This document shows positions 20,456 through 31,960 of a stretch of DNA of 64,000 nt, one piece after another. The notes under the pieces were generated by a model. The model did no database searches, was not told the DNA's origin, and worked only from the letters and a program-made list of their open reading frames with translations. The stretch spans positions 76,837,118-76,901,117 of the forward strand of contig NC_080172.1 of assembly GCF_950295315.1 (NCBI RefSeq). Reading direction: 5' to 3'. The position numbers and the translations under genes are program-made. The DNA is from Erinaceus europaeus (Eukaryota > Chordata > Mammalia > Eulipotyphla > Erinaceidae). Position 1 is the first letter of the stretch. Each line of letters begins with the position of its first letter.

Positions 20456-22619
20456 TAATTATTAATTAGTTTACAAATCCTTTTTCTATGAATACCAATG
20501 GAATGATCCTCAATATTATTCCAAAAGTTCCATTTTTCAATATTGTGGATTCATTATGCTATAATCCCCTAAATACTGGTGCCTCATCGGGGGAAGTTCT
20601 GATACTATGGTCTCTCTTTATCTGGAAAAAAATTAAAGGACCTAAAAATTCATCTGCAAGCAGTGGAGTTGTGCATGTATGAATCACCCCAGGCAACAAA
20701 AGAAGGTTCCTGGGCAAGTGGGAAGAACTAAACTATGTAAACTTTTTTTCCCCTTCTCAAAAGGGCTTCGCTGCTCCAGGTCAACTTTTTCAGACAGATG
20801 TAGACAAAAATAAAGAATTACACAGTAGTTTCCTGGGGTTGGGACAGTAACTCTGCTCCCTTTCACTGATGTCTGAGAACAGTGGAGCTCATTTACATGG
20901 GTATGGAGGAGGACATGCAAAGTTTGAATTGCTACCTGCAAGAGGAAGGAAGAGAGGACTTCTTGGGCCTTATCAGCTCTGGAAAAATCTAGGACTAAGT
21001 GTTAGATGGGAAACTTAAATGCCTTCAAGCTAACCAGTTCTCTTCAATTATGGGCTCCTTCTTCATAAAGCACATGAAAGAATTAGTCATCCAAATTTTC
21101 TGAGCCATGAAACCTGTTTATATTCCATCAAGTATCAGCTGCTCAATGCCCAGCACTGAGCTGAACCCTGCAGACCTACAGAGGAGTTAGAAGCTGCAGC
21201 TATTTAGGGAAGTTGCCTGTGAGGAGCTGGTGGTCTTGGCAGAGAGGTCAAACCAACATCCAGAAAATGCCACAATTCACACAGGACTGTGGAGAAGTAC
21301 CTGTCATACTGTTCACTGGGTGTCATATAGGGAAGTGGGATTCCCAAGACATGAGATGAATGGCAGGATTGTGGGGGCTTCAACAAGGAGGTAATGCTTA
21401 AACTCTGGAGATGTTGCCAGGCTGGTATACCTGCTTTAATGAGGTGTGAAAGCTAATCTTTTTGAGAAGAAAAAAAAAGCATCATTTATTGCTTTTGGGG
21501 TCCATTCCTCCTCCCAGCAAGCTTCCTATTCTACATCCTAAGGCTGAAGGGCCACTGTAAGAGAAGGAAAAGGGAGGCAAGGAACACACAGGTGGTGAGG
21601 GTGAAAATACAGCTACAGCTCCTACTTCAGGCCAAATTCTGTGGTTGATTCCCTGACTGCAAATCTAACTTTTCAGTCTGACTTGCTTCTAGGAGAAGAG
21701 GGAAACTTCTTTAGAAATATGTCTTTGGAAATACCCTGGGATCTAAGAAAATAAAAGTCTTCAATGTTGCAAAGATTCATCACTATCTCATAGTTGGAGA
21801 ACTGAAGTGTTGGCATATTTACCCTGTGTAATCACCACTCCACCCCTCTGATGAAAAAGACTGATTTCAGCCACTGCAGGAGAGAAATAGCAGTGATCTT
21901 TTTGTGGGGCTGATGATAACTCACTCCTTATAAGGAGAAGACATACAGCTCATCATCCATACTCATGGCTCAGGAATGTATCTCTGTGTGTGTTCTTCCT
22001 AAAGTTTAAAGTTACCTGGTTATGGAACTCTACACCTGAGCCCAGTGTTTCCAGAAGAGCTGAACAAGGGTGGCCTCTGTTCACAACCAGGCAAAAAGTA
22101 TTAAACCCTGGAGATAATCATAACTATAAAGTGTCTGCATCAATGCTGCCACTGCGTTTAATGGCACCAAAGAGCTGCTTGGGGAAAAAAAGTTCCTATT
22201 ATTTGAGAATCAGACTTCCTAGTAAGTACACACTCTTGTTTCATAATCAGTTACTATTTAACCCCCTAGTTTGAAAGAAAAAGAGGTCAAAATCCATAGT
22301 GAGGAAAGCCTATTGTTCTTTCAATAACTAGCATAGCAATGAAACCTTTAATGATTTTTACTTAACTGTACTTACAATGTGGCTCTAGGTCAGACTCTTC
22401 ATTATATTCATAAGTAATTCATGAGTAACACAGCAATCAGATCCATTGTACAAAGAAACAAAAAGATATTGAAGGTCAAAGCAAGATCAAGTCACTTATT
22501 TGTGCTCACACAGTTAGAAAATGAAAACAAAGTAGACATTTGTGCCCAAGTCTTTGTGATTCAAGGGGAGTCACAAACACCCATGTGACTTCTTTTCTTA
22601 TAATCATAGCATTGCTCAG
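20456..22619. other. No recognisable gene; possible SINE-E scrap
   Basis: Mostly unique sequence. 20735-20790 (GGGCTTCGCTGCTCC, then CAACTTTTTCAGACAGATG) resembles the 3' part of SINE-E and may be a truncated minus-strand copy. Nothing else was recognised. Short frames such as 21990-22274 lack motifs. Confidence 0.45.
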
Positions 22620-22712
22620 CTCTGGCTTATCAAGTCCTGGGGATTGAAGTTGGAAATTCTGGTGCCTCAGGTTTGATAGTCTTTTGTATAACCATTATGC
22701 TATCTTCCAGGC
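22620..22712 (-). mobile_element. SINE-D fragment
   Basis: Minus-strand SINE-D lacking much of its body; GTATAACCATTATGCTATC at the right end is the head. It abuts a SINE-C remnant. Confidence 0.7.
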
Positions 22713-22842
22713 TTCAGAAAGAGAAGTTGAGGAAGAGAGAAGCAAAACATTACTCCAGTATATGCATCACCAAGGATTCAGCTCAGGAACTCATACTTAA
22801 AAGTCCAACACTTTATCCACTGTGCCGTCTCCTGGGTCATCT
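22713..22842 (-). mobile_element. SINE-C copy, old
   Basis: Minus-strand SINE-C. It has CTCCAGTATATGCATCACC and CACTTTATCCACTGTGCCG, matching the body and head of the 18184 copy with several changes. Confidence 0.75.
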
Positions 22843-23390
22843 GTATGACCTTCTTAATGCCCATAGACAACCAGAGTTCCTTCTGGGCTGGACTGTGTGT
22901 GAAGAATGAGTTTGGTCATTCCAACTTGTCCTATTCCTCATAAAGGTTGACCAAATTGTCAATAAATATGAGTGTTGTTATTCTTCCTCTACCACTTTTC
23001 TTTCTAATCTTGTCTTTTTCTGAAAACAAACAAACAAAATGGAACTTTAAAGCCAAGCCCAGAGTCTTCTCTCTACTCAGAAACAGAAGAGCCTGCCAGT
23101 AAGGCTGCCTGAAATCTTTTTGGGAAATATCCCACAACTAAGCTGCTTTCTCTCAAGCTAGTCTGCAAGTCTGTCTCCTGGCCGTCATCCTCCCACACAA
23201 GCTGTTTTCCTCTGACTTTCAGTACAAACCAGCCATTCTGCAACTCATGATCCCCATTATTTTTTCAAACACGTTTCATACAGTATGACACAATCCCAAT
23301 GTCTTCGGGGATAAGATGGCCCCTGTCCTATTGGATTGTGGAGTAAATAATAGTTAACTCATTTCTTAGTAATAATCACCTAAGTCCTAT
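22843..23390. other. No recognisable feature
   Basis: Unique-looking sequence. No repeat or gene-like frame was recognised. Confidence 0.5.
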
Positions 23391-23399
23391 AGAAATGAC

Positions 23400-23729
23400 C
23401 TGGACTGAAGACCCCACCAATGTGTCCTGGAGCACCGCTTCCCCAGAGACCCACCCTACTGGGGAAGGAGAGAGGCAGACTGGGAGTATGGACCGACCAG
23501 TCAACTTCCATGTTCAGTGGAGAAGCAATTACAGAAGCCAGACCTTCCACCTTCTGCAACCCACTATGACCCTGGGTCTGTGCTCCCAGAGGGATAGAAA
23601 ATGGGAAAGCTATCAGGGGAGGGGATGGGATATGGAGATTGGGTGGTGGGAATTGTGTGGAGTTGTACCCCTCCTACCCTATGGTTTTGTTCATTTATCC
23701 TTTCTTAAATAAAATATAAATTAAAAAAA
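23400..23729 (+). mobile_element. 5'-truncated L1 3'UTR insertion
   Basis: Plus-strand terminal module of the young L1 type, from GACTGAAGACCCCACC to an AAATTAAAAAAAA tail. AGAAATGAC at 23391-23399 recurs at 23730-23738. The 9-base duplication and truncation are typical of an abortive L1 insertion. Confidence 0.88.
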
Positions 23730-23986
23730 AGAAATGACTACATTGCTTAGAGTGTACATAATTCGGGTGAGGTTGGGGATCCTTATTAGGACTGGGGCAA
23801 TCAAGAAGATGATCTGGAAGCATGGACACTCAGTTCTCTTTGAAACAGGAAATTTGCAGTAACTTTAAGCATAGGTAGTATCTGCTCTTGGCCATGCTGG
23901 AAACTTAGGCAGTCTTCTTCAAGTAACAGTATTCATCTACCTTTACCTTTGTCAGCTGTTTGAAACTGGAGTGGTATCCTGTATCA

Positions 23987-24050
23987 CCATGTTCCGGTCA
24001 GCCTTCACCCTCAAATACACTTCTCTGAATGGTGGCTGACCGGAACATGG
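23987..24050. repeat. 17-bp perfect inverted repeat
   Basis: CCATGTTCCGGTCAGCC at 23987-24003 is the exact reverse complement of 24034-24050, with 30 bases between. The RNA of either strand could form a 17-bp stem. It lies in otherwise unremarkable sequence (23739-24214) with no terminal duplication that I can see. Confidence 0.95.
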
Positions 24051-24214
24051 GGCAGAGTGGCAAGGCCAAGCATAGAGTGGGGATCTCAGGGACCAATTCC
24101 CTTCATTGGGGTGGCCCATGTGGATTGCTCTCCTGAGCCCTGAGTATCAGAGAACCCCGAATCACATTTTTCTGCATCTAGCTTGACATATCCCCACTGT
24201 AGGTTGAGGTATCT

Positions 24215-24431
24215 TTTGTCCTTGCCTCTTCCTTGTGTACAAAGAAGGACAGAGAGAAATTGAGAAGGGAGGGGAGATAGAGGAAGAGGGAGAAAGATAT
24301 ACATCTGCATCAGTCCTACTTCACCACTGCTCATGAAGTGTCCCTTCTGCAGGAGGGGAGCAGGGTCTCAAACCTGGGTCCTTGAGCTTGGTGTTATGCA
24401 CCTTTAACTGGGTGCGCCACCACCCAGCCCC
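24215..24431 (-). mobile_element. SINE-B copy, older
   Basis: Minus-strand SINE-B: purine-rich body, CTTCACCACTGCTCATGAAG, CAAACCTGGGTCCTTG (B-box region) and a head ending GCGCCACCACCCAGCCCC. No clear duplication is left. Confidence 0.82.
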
Positions 24432-24439
24432 CTCTGTCT

Positions 24440-24640
24440 CTCACTTTTGTTCTTGACAGGGCTTTATTGCTCTGGGTAGACTTTTTCAGACGGAGAGAGA
24501 CACAGAGGGAAATGGGCAAGGGAAGACACCACAGTACTAAAACTTCCTCCAGTGTAGTGGGAACAAAGTTTGAACTTGGGTCAAATATATGACAAAAACA
24601 GGCACACTGTCTAGCTGAGCTATTTTACTGGCCTCAACAA
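24440..24640 (-). mobile_element. SINE-E copy
   Basis: Best copy of SINE-E here. On the minus strand it has an AAATAGCTCAGCTAGACAG head and CAAGTTCAAAC as a B-box relic, ending near the plus-strand GACTTTTTCAGACGG. Older than SINE-A and SINE-B by divergence. Confidence 0.7.
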
Positions 24641-24877
24641 TATTTTTCTAATTTCAGCATTCTGAGACATAATCACTTAAAAGGAGATATGTTCTTACTG
24701 ACTCAGTCTGAAGAAGGTTGGGTTTTTATGGTGTACTAAGAGTTGTCAAAAGTCCAGAGAATGCAGTGGATCAACAAGAAATTTCTGATAACAGAACAAT
24801 GGGAAGGCAGCAGGCAGGCAGAAGACAGCTTGACTGTCATGATTACATCCAGAAAGCTTTGACCAGAAGTTAGGGAG

Positions 24878-24881
<4 letters not shown>

Positions 24882-24941
<60 letters not shown>

Positions 24942-25007
24942 ATGTACTACTACTTCTCCTCCTCCTCCTCCTCCTCCTCCTCCTTTTTTTTTTTTTTTTT
25001 TTTTTTT
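24882..25007. repeat. Compound microsatellite (CA)n-(CTC)n-T(n)
   Basis: About 29 CA units (24882-24939), a short TAC stretch, about 12 CTC units (to ~24983) and a 24-base T run that serves as the tail of the SINE-D at its right. The microsatellites appear to have grown from the end of that SINE's tail. Confidence 0.95.
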
Positions 25008-25125
25008 ACCAGAGCACTTCTCCCCTCTGGTTTATGGTGGTATGGGGGATTAAACGTGGGACTTCGGAACCTCAGGCATGAGAATCTCTTTGCATAACCA
25101 TTATGCTATCTATCCCCACTCAGCC
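25008..25125 (-). mobile_element. SINE-D copy
   Basis: Minus-strand SINE-D from ACCAGAGCACTTCTCCCC to CATTATGCTATCTATCCCC. Its T-rich tail joins the compound microsatellite at 24882-25007. Confidence 0.88.
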
Positions 25126-25185
25126 ATGTACTTCTTATTTAAGAAAATGTTAGTATTTCTTCAAGGAGCTTTAAAAATTATGTGT

Positions 25186-25404
25186 GGGGGGGCTGGCTGG
25201 TGGTGCACCTGGGTAAATGCACATATTACAATGCACAAAGACCCAGGTTCAAGCCCCTGGCCCCCACCTGCACTGGGAAAACTTCACGAGCGGTGAAGCA
25301 GTGCTGCAGGTTTCTCTTTGTCTCTTTCCCTCTCTATCTCCCTGGCCTTCCTTAATTTCTGGCTGTTTCTATCCAACAAATAAATAAAGATAATAAAAAA
25401 TTTT
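25186..25404 (+). mobile_element. SINE-B copy
   Basis: Plus-strand SINE-B with GTGGTGCACCTGGG head, GGTTCAAGCCC B-box and ATAAATAAAGATAATAAA end. AAAAATTATG precedes it (around 25174) and a related TTTTAATTATG follows, a weak duplication. Confidence 0.88.
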
Positions 25405-25419
25405 AATTATGTTGGGTGG

Positions 25420-25777
25420 GGGCTGGGTGGTAGCGCAGCGGGTTAAGCGCACATTGTGCAAAGTGCAAGGACCAGCATAAGAATCCTGGTTCAAGCCCTG
25501 GGCTCCTCACCTGCAGGGGAGTCGCTTCACAGGTGGTGAAGCAGGTTTGCAGGTGTTTTTCTCTTCCCCTCTCTGTCTTCCCCTCCTCTCTCAATTTCTC
25601 TCTATCCTATCCAACAACAACAACTATGACAACAATAACAACTACAACAAGCACAACAAAATGGGAAAAATGGCCTCCAGGAGCAGTGGATTCGTAGTGT
25701 AGGCACCAAGTCCCAGTGATAACCCTGGAGGCAAAATAAATAAGTAAATACATACATAAATAAATAAATAAATAAAT
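25420..25777 (+). mobile_element. SINE-A copy, long form
   Basis: Long SINE-A with the extra 3' domain GGCCTCCAGGAGCAGTGG ... CCCAGTGATAACCCTGG and an ATAAATAAATAAATAA tail. The duplication AATTATGTTGGGTGG is perfect at 25405-25419 and 25778-25792. This copy defines the long form seen also at 43235, 48718, 55246 and 62092. Confidence 0.93.
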
Positions 25778-25792
25778 AATTATGTTGGGTGG

Positions 25793-25995
25793 AGTTGGGA
25801 GATGGCCCACCCAGTATACCAAACACTTTACTACGCTTAGAAACTTGAATTCAGTGTCTGGCACCATACACAGCAGCTGCTGTGATATCTTTCTTTCTCT
25901 CTTTGTATTCCCCTTTTTCTTTCTCTCTCCCTCTCTTTCCTCTCTAAAGAAACTCTGCTGGGAGTGGTAGAATTGTACAAGTGTGAAGTCCCAGT
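25793..25995 (+). mobile_element. Old SINE, diverged A/B type
   Basis: A degraded tRNA-headed unit: GGGAGATGGCCCACCCAG head, GAATTCAGTGTCTGG B-box relic, a pyrimidine-rich middle, then CTGGGAGTGGTAGAATTG resembling the SINE-A 3' domain. Confidence 0.55.
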
Positions 25996-27129
25996 GCAGT
26001 ATGTGTATATATATAGAGAGAATGCATTTTTTAAAACTTATGAGAAAGTGTGTTCAAAATATAAACAAAACATGATTTAGAAAAAGAATAACTTTCTTTA
26101 CTCATCACAAAATTACATGTCAGTGATAAAAATACACATTAATTTCCAGCATAATCAGCCTCTCTACAAAACCTATTCTGCCAAAACCCTTTTCCCATTC
26201 TTTTGTAAGTTACCACATATCTATAAAATTTCCACTGGAGTTTGCTGCCTCAATTAACAGGCGCCTCAAGTAAAAGGGGATGGGTGAGTTCCCAGAAAGT
26301 GCTCTTGACGCAACATCCAGTGCATAATCAACATCCAGTAGTGTTGCTATCATGTGTTGAAAGCACTATGGGAAAACAACAGATAATCTGTGAGATGAAA
26401 AAAAAAAAAATTGAAAAGCAGGAATTTATAAGCCACATGGTTAAATGTTGCCACATCTGCTCTCTAGCTATCAGGAATTGATAACATTTTAACAAAAGAC
26501 CAAATTGTGTTAGTGGTGTTGCCCTGGGCAGTGACCAGGTCCAAGAATAGCACTTCTCCACATAGTCTCCAGTCCTGTGAGATACAAGCAAAGGCTTAGT
26601 AGAGTCTTTGTCCAGGGAAGGCTTTTTGCCAGCTGAGTAGGAGGCATCTTTTCCTCACACTTGAGCTTGAGATATGGTTTGTGCCCTAGCTGGGATGTCA
26701 AGAAACTATTCTAGAGCTAGTCAGTTTGTTATTATCTGTGTGCTTTGGCCTAGTCCCCTAATGTAGTTGGAGTGCCAGTCACTTTATCTCTCAAATGAAA
26801 ACTATATTTTAACAACTTTTGACTGAAGGCAGAGGTGCAAGGCTGAACCTGTGTGAGGATATAATTGTCACCTCAGTGAGAGTGGGCTAGTGGCTACAAG
26901 ACACTGAGTAAGTATAAGATATTCCAAATCTCACAGTAGCTCATTTGCCCAGTGAGCATTTAAGAAAGTATTTTGTTGACATGCATAAAAATGGATCAGA
27001 ATGTAAATTAAATAGACAATGGTTGATAAAGCAAATGGCTTTTATTTCTATAGTTAAAAATCACACACAACATTCATAATTTTATAAATGTTAGTTAGAA
27101 TGTTAATAGTTTAATTTATATATTGATCT
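25996..27129. other. No recognisable feature
   Basis: Unique-looking sequence. The overlapping frames on opposite strands at 26242-26591 carry no motif. Confidence 0.5.
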
Positions 27130-27350
27130 TATATCATGCTTCCCAGTGACGCTGGGAAACCCCTCCGCAGGTAGAATGCATGCTTCACCACATATAAGGC
27201 CTTAGGTTCAAACCTTCATAATTCATGGGAACACCCTGGATAGAACCAAGGGAACTCCATGGATGACAGAAGAGCCCTTTATTATCTTTTCTTCTTTATC
27301 CTTTCTCCACGTATCTCTCCTTTTCTCTTTCTATGTATAGAGAATAAAAA
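27130..27350 (+). mobile_element. Old SINE (type G)
   Basis: Diverged plus-strand SINE: GTAGAATGCATGCTTCACC as head, TTAGGTTCAAACC as B-box, then a long pyrimidine-rich 3' part. A relative is at 45510-45605. It is followed by a second degraded unit (27355-27460, CTAGGGAGTAGAAGCCATG). Confidence 0.5.
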
Positions 27351-27483
27351 TATTGGGCTAGGGAGTAGAAGCCATGCGGCTATAGAGGTATTGTATGCAT
27401 GTGAAGCCCTGGGGATTAATTCCTCTGATGTGGGATAGAATAAACAAGCAAAATAAATCAAAGTTGTATGTGGTGCTGTTGAT

Positions 27484-27675
27484 ATTTATTTATTGCACAT
27501 AGACAGAGAGAAATTGAGAGGGAAGGGGGAGATAGGGAGAGAAAAGGAGAGACACCTGCAGCTCTGCTTCACAACTCCTGAAGCTTTCCCCTTGTAGGTG
27601 GGAACTGAGGTTTGAACCTGGGTCCTTGCACACTGTAGCACATCTACTCAACCAAGTGCACCACCACTTGGCCCA
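27484..27675 (-). mobile_element. SINE-B copy
   Basis: Minus-strand SINE-B: ATATTTATTTATTGCACATAG tail side, TTGAACCTGGGTCCTTGC B-box region, head ending CACCACTTGGCCC. Confidence 0.86.
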
Positions 27676-29579
27676 CACTATTGAATTTTTAACATGGTTT
27701 TAAAAATGATTTACATGTGTTGTGGTCACCAGTATGTAACATTTGAGAATCAAATCCCCAGGAGTAATTGCCAATACAGTGTCAGATTTCTTTGCCTCTG
27801 ACTTTCCTATGTTGTTGGGAACCCACTGTATGCCTGTATTAACACTACCTTAGATGGTTTAAAACTTCATCTCCTTGTTGTTGAAAGTAAGAGTGACATG
27901 TAGAGTATTTTGCAAAGCTTTGATTATAAAATGACTCCTCAGGACAATTTCAGGCTTGGAAAGGTATGCTAATAAGTGATAATTGCAATAAAGGCTGGAA
28001 GCTATTAAAGCATTTGCATGAAAAGCCTGTAGAGAGAAGAGACAGTCTAGATTGCCTACATGGTAAATCAATGAGTTGGTATCTTTTCTTGGTGTCCTAA
28101 TCTAGGAAATATATCAATGTTGCTGGAAGGAGTAAATGCATGTGTTCATAAAACTGTGCATTCTGGTACTGCATTTGACTCTCAGGTGCAGCTGAGGGTG
28201 TTTGCCATCTGCCTCTAAATCCATGCAGCTTCACCCCACACTTGGCTTCATGGAACATGTTGCCTAGCAAGCAGCACACACAGGACCCACTCACTCCTGT
28301 CCTCACACTGTCCATCACCACAAAGCTGGTGCTGCCTGCATCCAGGACACCACCATTTTCCTCTTTCCTTGTTTTTTCCTTCTCCTCTCTCCCCTTTAGC
28401 CCAGCTGCCACCCCACCCCCGCCACAAGACTTTCACAAAGTATATTTGCCCTTCAGTCAGTTGAGACAGGCTAGAGTTTTACCAAAGGAGCTTATTTACC
28501 AAGAACCATAGGAAAACTTAGTACTAAAGACACAGAGCCCTCTATAGAGCACTGTCCTTTTTCCTTTGGGCCAGCTTCTGAAATGCACGTGTTTTCTTCT
28601 CTTTATGTCAGCTTTCTGCCCTTCTCTACAAACAGCCACTGTGGGGTAGGGAGGGGTTTGGAGATAACTGCAGAAAGTCACTGGAATTTCGAGCAGAGCA
28701 AACAGAGTTCAAATCAGTCTCTACCTCTCACTGACTTTAAGGTCTGTGCATATTGTTTCACTGCTCCAAGTTTTTGCTTCTTCATCCATACACTGGAGAT
28801 AAATCTCTTGGAAAATCTTTGCATATTCTCTATAGATTAAGTGGGGTCGTGTATCCAAGAAATTCTACACGGAGCCAATCTGTGTTGAATTGTTGGGCCA
28901 GTCAACCGCTGTTGTGTGTGTTCCATGAGAATGTGTATTTTCTTGTGTGTGTATGTGTGTGTGTGTGTGCGTGTGTAGGATGGGTAGACAGTAACTGGAT
29001 AGTGAAAAAACGGTTCATTTCCCTTTTACTAGGGATATATTATCAAAACAATTATCAATTAATCTGAGTCATTCCCTTATCTTTTTCCCCCAGTGAGGAT
29101 TATTATTATTATTAACTAGAAGAAATGTCTCTGTCATGGGTGGTCTCCAGATGTAGGGTTGGCTCCTTTGATTAACATCTGTTTTGGAAAGAGCAGCCAG
29201 CATCATAGTCCAAACTCATTACTTGGGCTTTTGGAGAAGATGCTAAAGAATATTTTCCCAGGCTGAGGAAGGAGGAGGCTTTCTTTCTCCACCTTTGCTT
29301 CTTCAGCTAGTCTCACACATGTCACAGGGCCTAAGGATGATGTTAAGAAGCTCTTCCCATGTTGGCAAAGAAAAATGTATCTTTCACCCTCTGTAGTCTG
29401 CCTTCAATCAGGTCCTGCAGAGCAAGACAACACATTGTTTTAACTTCAGAGTTTGTTAATCATATAGGGCTAGAAGGTGAGATTTTTACATGGTGAGTCA
29501 CCTCTTTAGTCCAGAAGGTAAACTTCTGAGTCATGTGTTAGCTGAATGTAATTAATGATTAAGCTTTTCTAAGTAGAAT
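27676..29579. other. No recognisable gene; GT-rich patch
   Basis: About 1.9 kb of unique-looking sequence. It contains an imperfect (GT)n at 28944-28976 and a short (TTA)n near 29099-29114. Open frames at 28097-28840 on both strands overlap each other and have no conserved motif. Confidence 0.5.
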
Positions 29580-29687
29580 TTAAATTTATTTATTTCATAT
29601 GAAAGAGAAAGATTAGAGCACTGCTCTGGCATACACTGTACTTAGGAACAAAACTAGGGCCTCACATATACCGCATACAAGGTTTAT

Positions 29688-29735
<48 letters not shown>

Positions 29736-29885
29736 CAGAGTACTGCTCACTTATGGCTTATGATGGTGTGGGGGATTGAACCTGGGCCTTTGGAGCCTCA
29801 GGGATTGGAGTCTCTTTGTATAACATTTATGTTATCTGTCCTGTCCCAAGTCTTACTCTCTTTTCACTGGTTGTGTCACCTCCAT
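29580..29885 (-). mobile_element. Old SINE type H split by SINE-D and a (CT)n tract
   Basis: Type-H SINE on the minus strand: body at 29580-29690, head at about 29851-29885 (GGTTGTGTCACCTCC). Between these lie a (CT)n tract (29691-29737) and a SINE-D in the same orientation (29738-29850). The two type-H parts join in the order seen in the 18380 copy once the insert is ignored. Confidence 0.65.
29738..29850 (-). mobile_element. SINE-D copy nested in type H
   Basis: CCAGAGTACTGCTCAC ... GATTGAACCTGGG ... GTATAACATTTATGTTATC marks a SINE-D on the minus strand, with (CT)n as its tail side. Confidence 0.82.
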
Positions 29886-30057
29886 ATTGAATTAGAATGT
29901 AATGGGTAGTTGGGGGTGAGGTAAGAGTGGATTAGAGGAATTAGAGAAAGAAGAAAGGTGATCAATTATGTGGCAGGGAGACCAACAAACACCTCAGAAG
30001 CAAGAAGTCTACTTGAGCAGAGGTGTTGCGGTAACTCCTTCCAAAGCTGCTGCTGCT

Positions 30058-30195
30058 TATCCTCCTCCTCATTCTTTTTCCTTCTTGCTCTTTCTTTCCT
30101 TCCCATTCTCCTTTTCCTTTGTCATCTCCTCCTCCTCTTCCTCCTCCTCCTTTTTACTCTCCTTCTCCCCCTCCTCCTTCCTATCCTCCTCCTTT
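30058..30195. repeat. CCT/CTT pyrimidine tract
   Basis: About 140 bases, almost all C and T on the plus strand with many TCC and CTT units. It abuts the T-rich tail of the SINE-B that follows. Confidence 0.9.
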
Positions 30196-30408
30196 CTTTC
30201 TTTTTATTTTTATTTTTTTTAATTTGCTAAGACAGGGAGGAATTGAGAAGGGAGGGGGAGATAGAGAAGGAGAGAGAGAGACACCTGCAGCACTGCTTCA
30301 TCATTTGTGAAACTTCCTCCCTACAGCTGGGGACCGAGAGCTTGAACTCTAGTCCTTCTGCATGGCAACGTATTTACTTAACCAAGTGCATCACCACTAA
30401 CTAGATCC
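30196..30408 (-). mobile_element. SINE-B copy, older
   Basis: Minus-strand SINE-B: T-rich tail, GACACCTGCAGCACTGCTTC, GCTTGAACTCTAGTCC B-box relic and CATCACCACTAACTAG head end. Confidence 0.8.
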
Positions 30409-31112
30409 TCCCAAAGTGTTTTCCCTCTCAGAGAACATCTGTCTCAAACATTCACAGAAGTTTGGCGGGAATGGTTGCTTTAGTGGAAATCAAGGGAAGT
30501 CTGAGTTCTACACAGGGGCCACTGTGCTGTGAAAGCAGTGCAGCACCAGCAGAATGTGGGAGTAGAGCCAGAAATTAATTTAGTGAAGCAGGAACTCAGA
30601 GTCAAAACTGAACACAAATGAACTTTCTCAGAAAATTTAAATACCTGAGGGAGTGGTTTGTAATTTTCATGGTCTTTGAACTGGTGTTTGCATCAGCCTT
30701 GGCAGGCCTGATAAGATAAAGTGGGACTGACTAGGTGTCCTGCCCATGGCGCATCTGGGATATTGTCCAGCTTGTCCCAGAATCTTTGGGGCTAGCTTCC
30801 CTGACTCTCAGGACTGTTTACCCCTAAATAGTGAGTTTAGTAAAGTGGGCCTAGAGGCAACCATCATCTCCTCTATCAACCGATCTCACTTTCTAAGTAG
30901 ATTCAGGACCCACAGGTGGAATTCTTCAGCAATCCCTCCTTTCCTGCTTTGGGTTCTCCCTTCTTTATCAGGTCATAAATCTTATCTATTCACAGCCCTC
31001 TACCAGCTTGGACAAAGGCAGCCAGGTGGCAGATTTCACTGCCTTCCTCAGGGGGGTGCCCAGATAGCTACTTCCACCTCCCAGACTGAGACATTTAGTT
31101 GTATACCTCAGG
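30409..31112. other. No recognisable feature
   Basis: Unique-looking sequence. A 140-codon frame at 30746-31168 ends in isoleucines encoded by the (ATT)n array and has no family motif; I do not regard it as a gene. Confidence 0.5.
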
Positions 31113-31113
31113 A

Positions 31114-31156
<43 letters not shown>

Positions 31157-31375
31157 TTTTATTTGTAAAAAGGGAACACTGACAGAAACCATAGGATAAG
31201 AGGGGTACAACTCCACACAATTCACACCACCATATTCCAAACCCTCCCCTGATAGCTTTCCTATTCTTTATCCCTCTAGGAGTATGGACCCAGGGTCATT
31301 ATGGGGTGCAGAAGGTGGAAGGTCTGGCTTCTGTAATTGCTTCCCCACCGAACTTGAGCGTTGACAGGTCGAGGG
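31113..31375 (-). mobile_element. L1 3'UTR fragment with (ATT)n tail
   Basis: The minus-strand terminal module begins at about 31154 and stops near 31372 (GTTGACAGGTCGAGGG). Its A-rich tail has become about 13 ATT units (31113-31153). Confidence 0.85.
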
Positions 31376-31650
31376 CCCTATTATTAATTCTTGGTAATTA
31401 GCATCCTAACCCTGACTCCCATGTTCCAGGGACAAGCTGGTTGAGAGTAGCCTGTGAGGCTTCTTTATATCATTCAACACTCTCTTCTGCCAGGGACAGT
31501 GCTATCTTGCCTCCCAGAACCACCCAAATGCCTGATTCCCAATCAAGGTCTCTCTACAGATATTATGGTGGGTTTGCACAAAGTTATCAAGAATTTCTTG
31601 TCCTTAAATCATGACTTTGCCTTTTCTTCAATTTCTCCTGCTTTTCTTTT

Positions 31651-31655
<5 letters not shown>

Positions 31656-31701
<46 letters not shown>
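31656..31701. repeat. (TA)n microsatellite
   Basis: About 23 uninterrupted AT dinucleotides. No retroposon body abuts it. Confidence 0.95.
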
Positions 31702-31704
<3 letters not shown>

Positions 31705-31774
31705 TCATTATGAAAATGTATTTGCTTCTTATAGATAAAATATTTTAAAAATTAATCAACAATAAAAAATTCAT

Positions 31775-31960
31775 TATGTTAATAATTGAATGTTTTTAAA
31801 TTATATTAGTGATTTAATAATAGTTCAAAAAATTATAAAATTACAGAGTATAGTTTCACACCACACCCATCACCAAAATTCTGTGTGTCCCCCTGCCCCA
31901 CCACCATACACCCACACCCACAATGATAACCACTCTAGGGAATGTTTAACAGAGAAAAGC
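31775..31960 (-). mobile_element. Possible old L1 3'UTR fragment
   Basis: AT-rich start, then CACACCACACCCATCACC and CCCCACCACC. This composition and order resemble the 3150-3230 part of the L1 3'UTR. The similarity is weak. Confidence 0.35.

Noticed and set aside
30746..31168. 140-codon plus-strand frame
   Set aside because: It ends in isoleucine codons of an (ATT)n L1 tail and the rest lacks recognisable domains.
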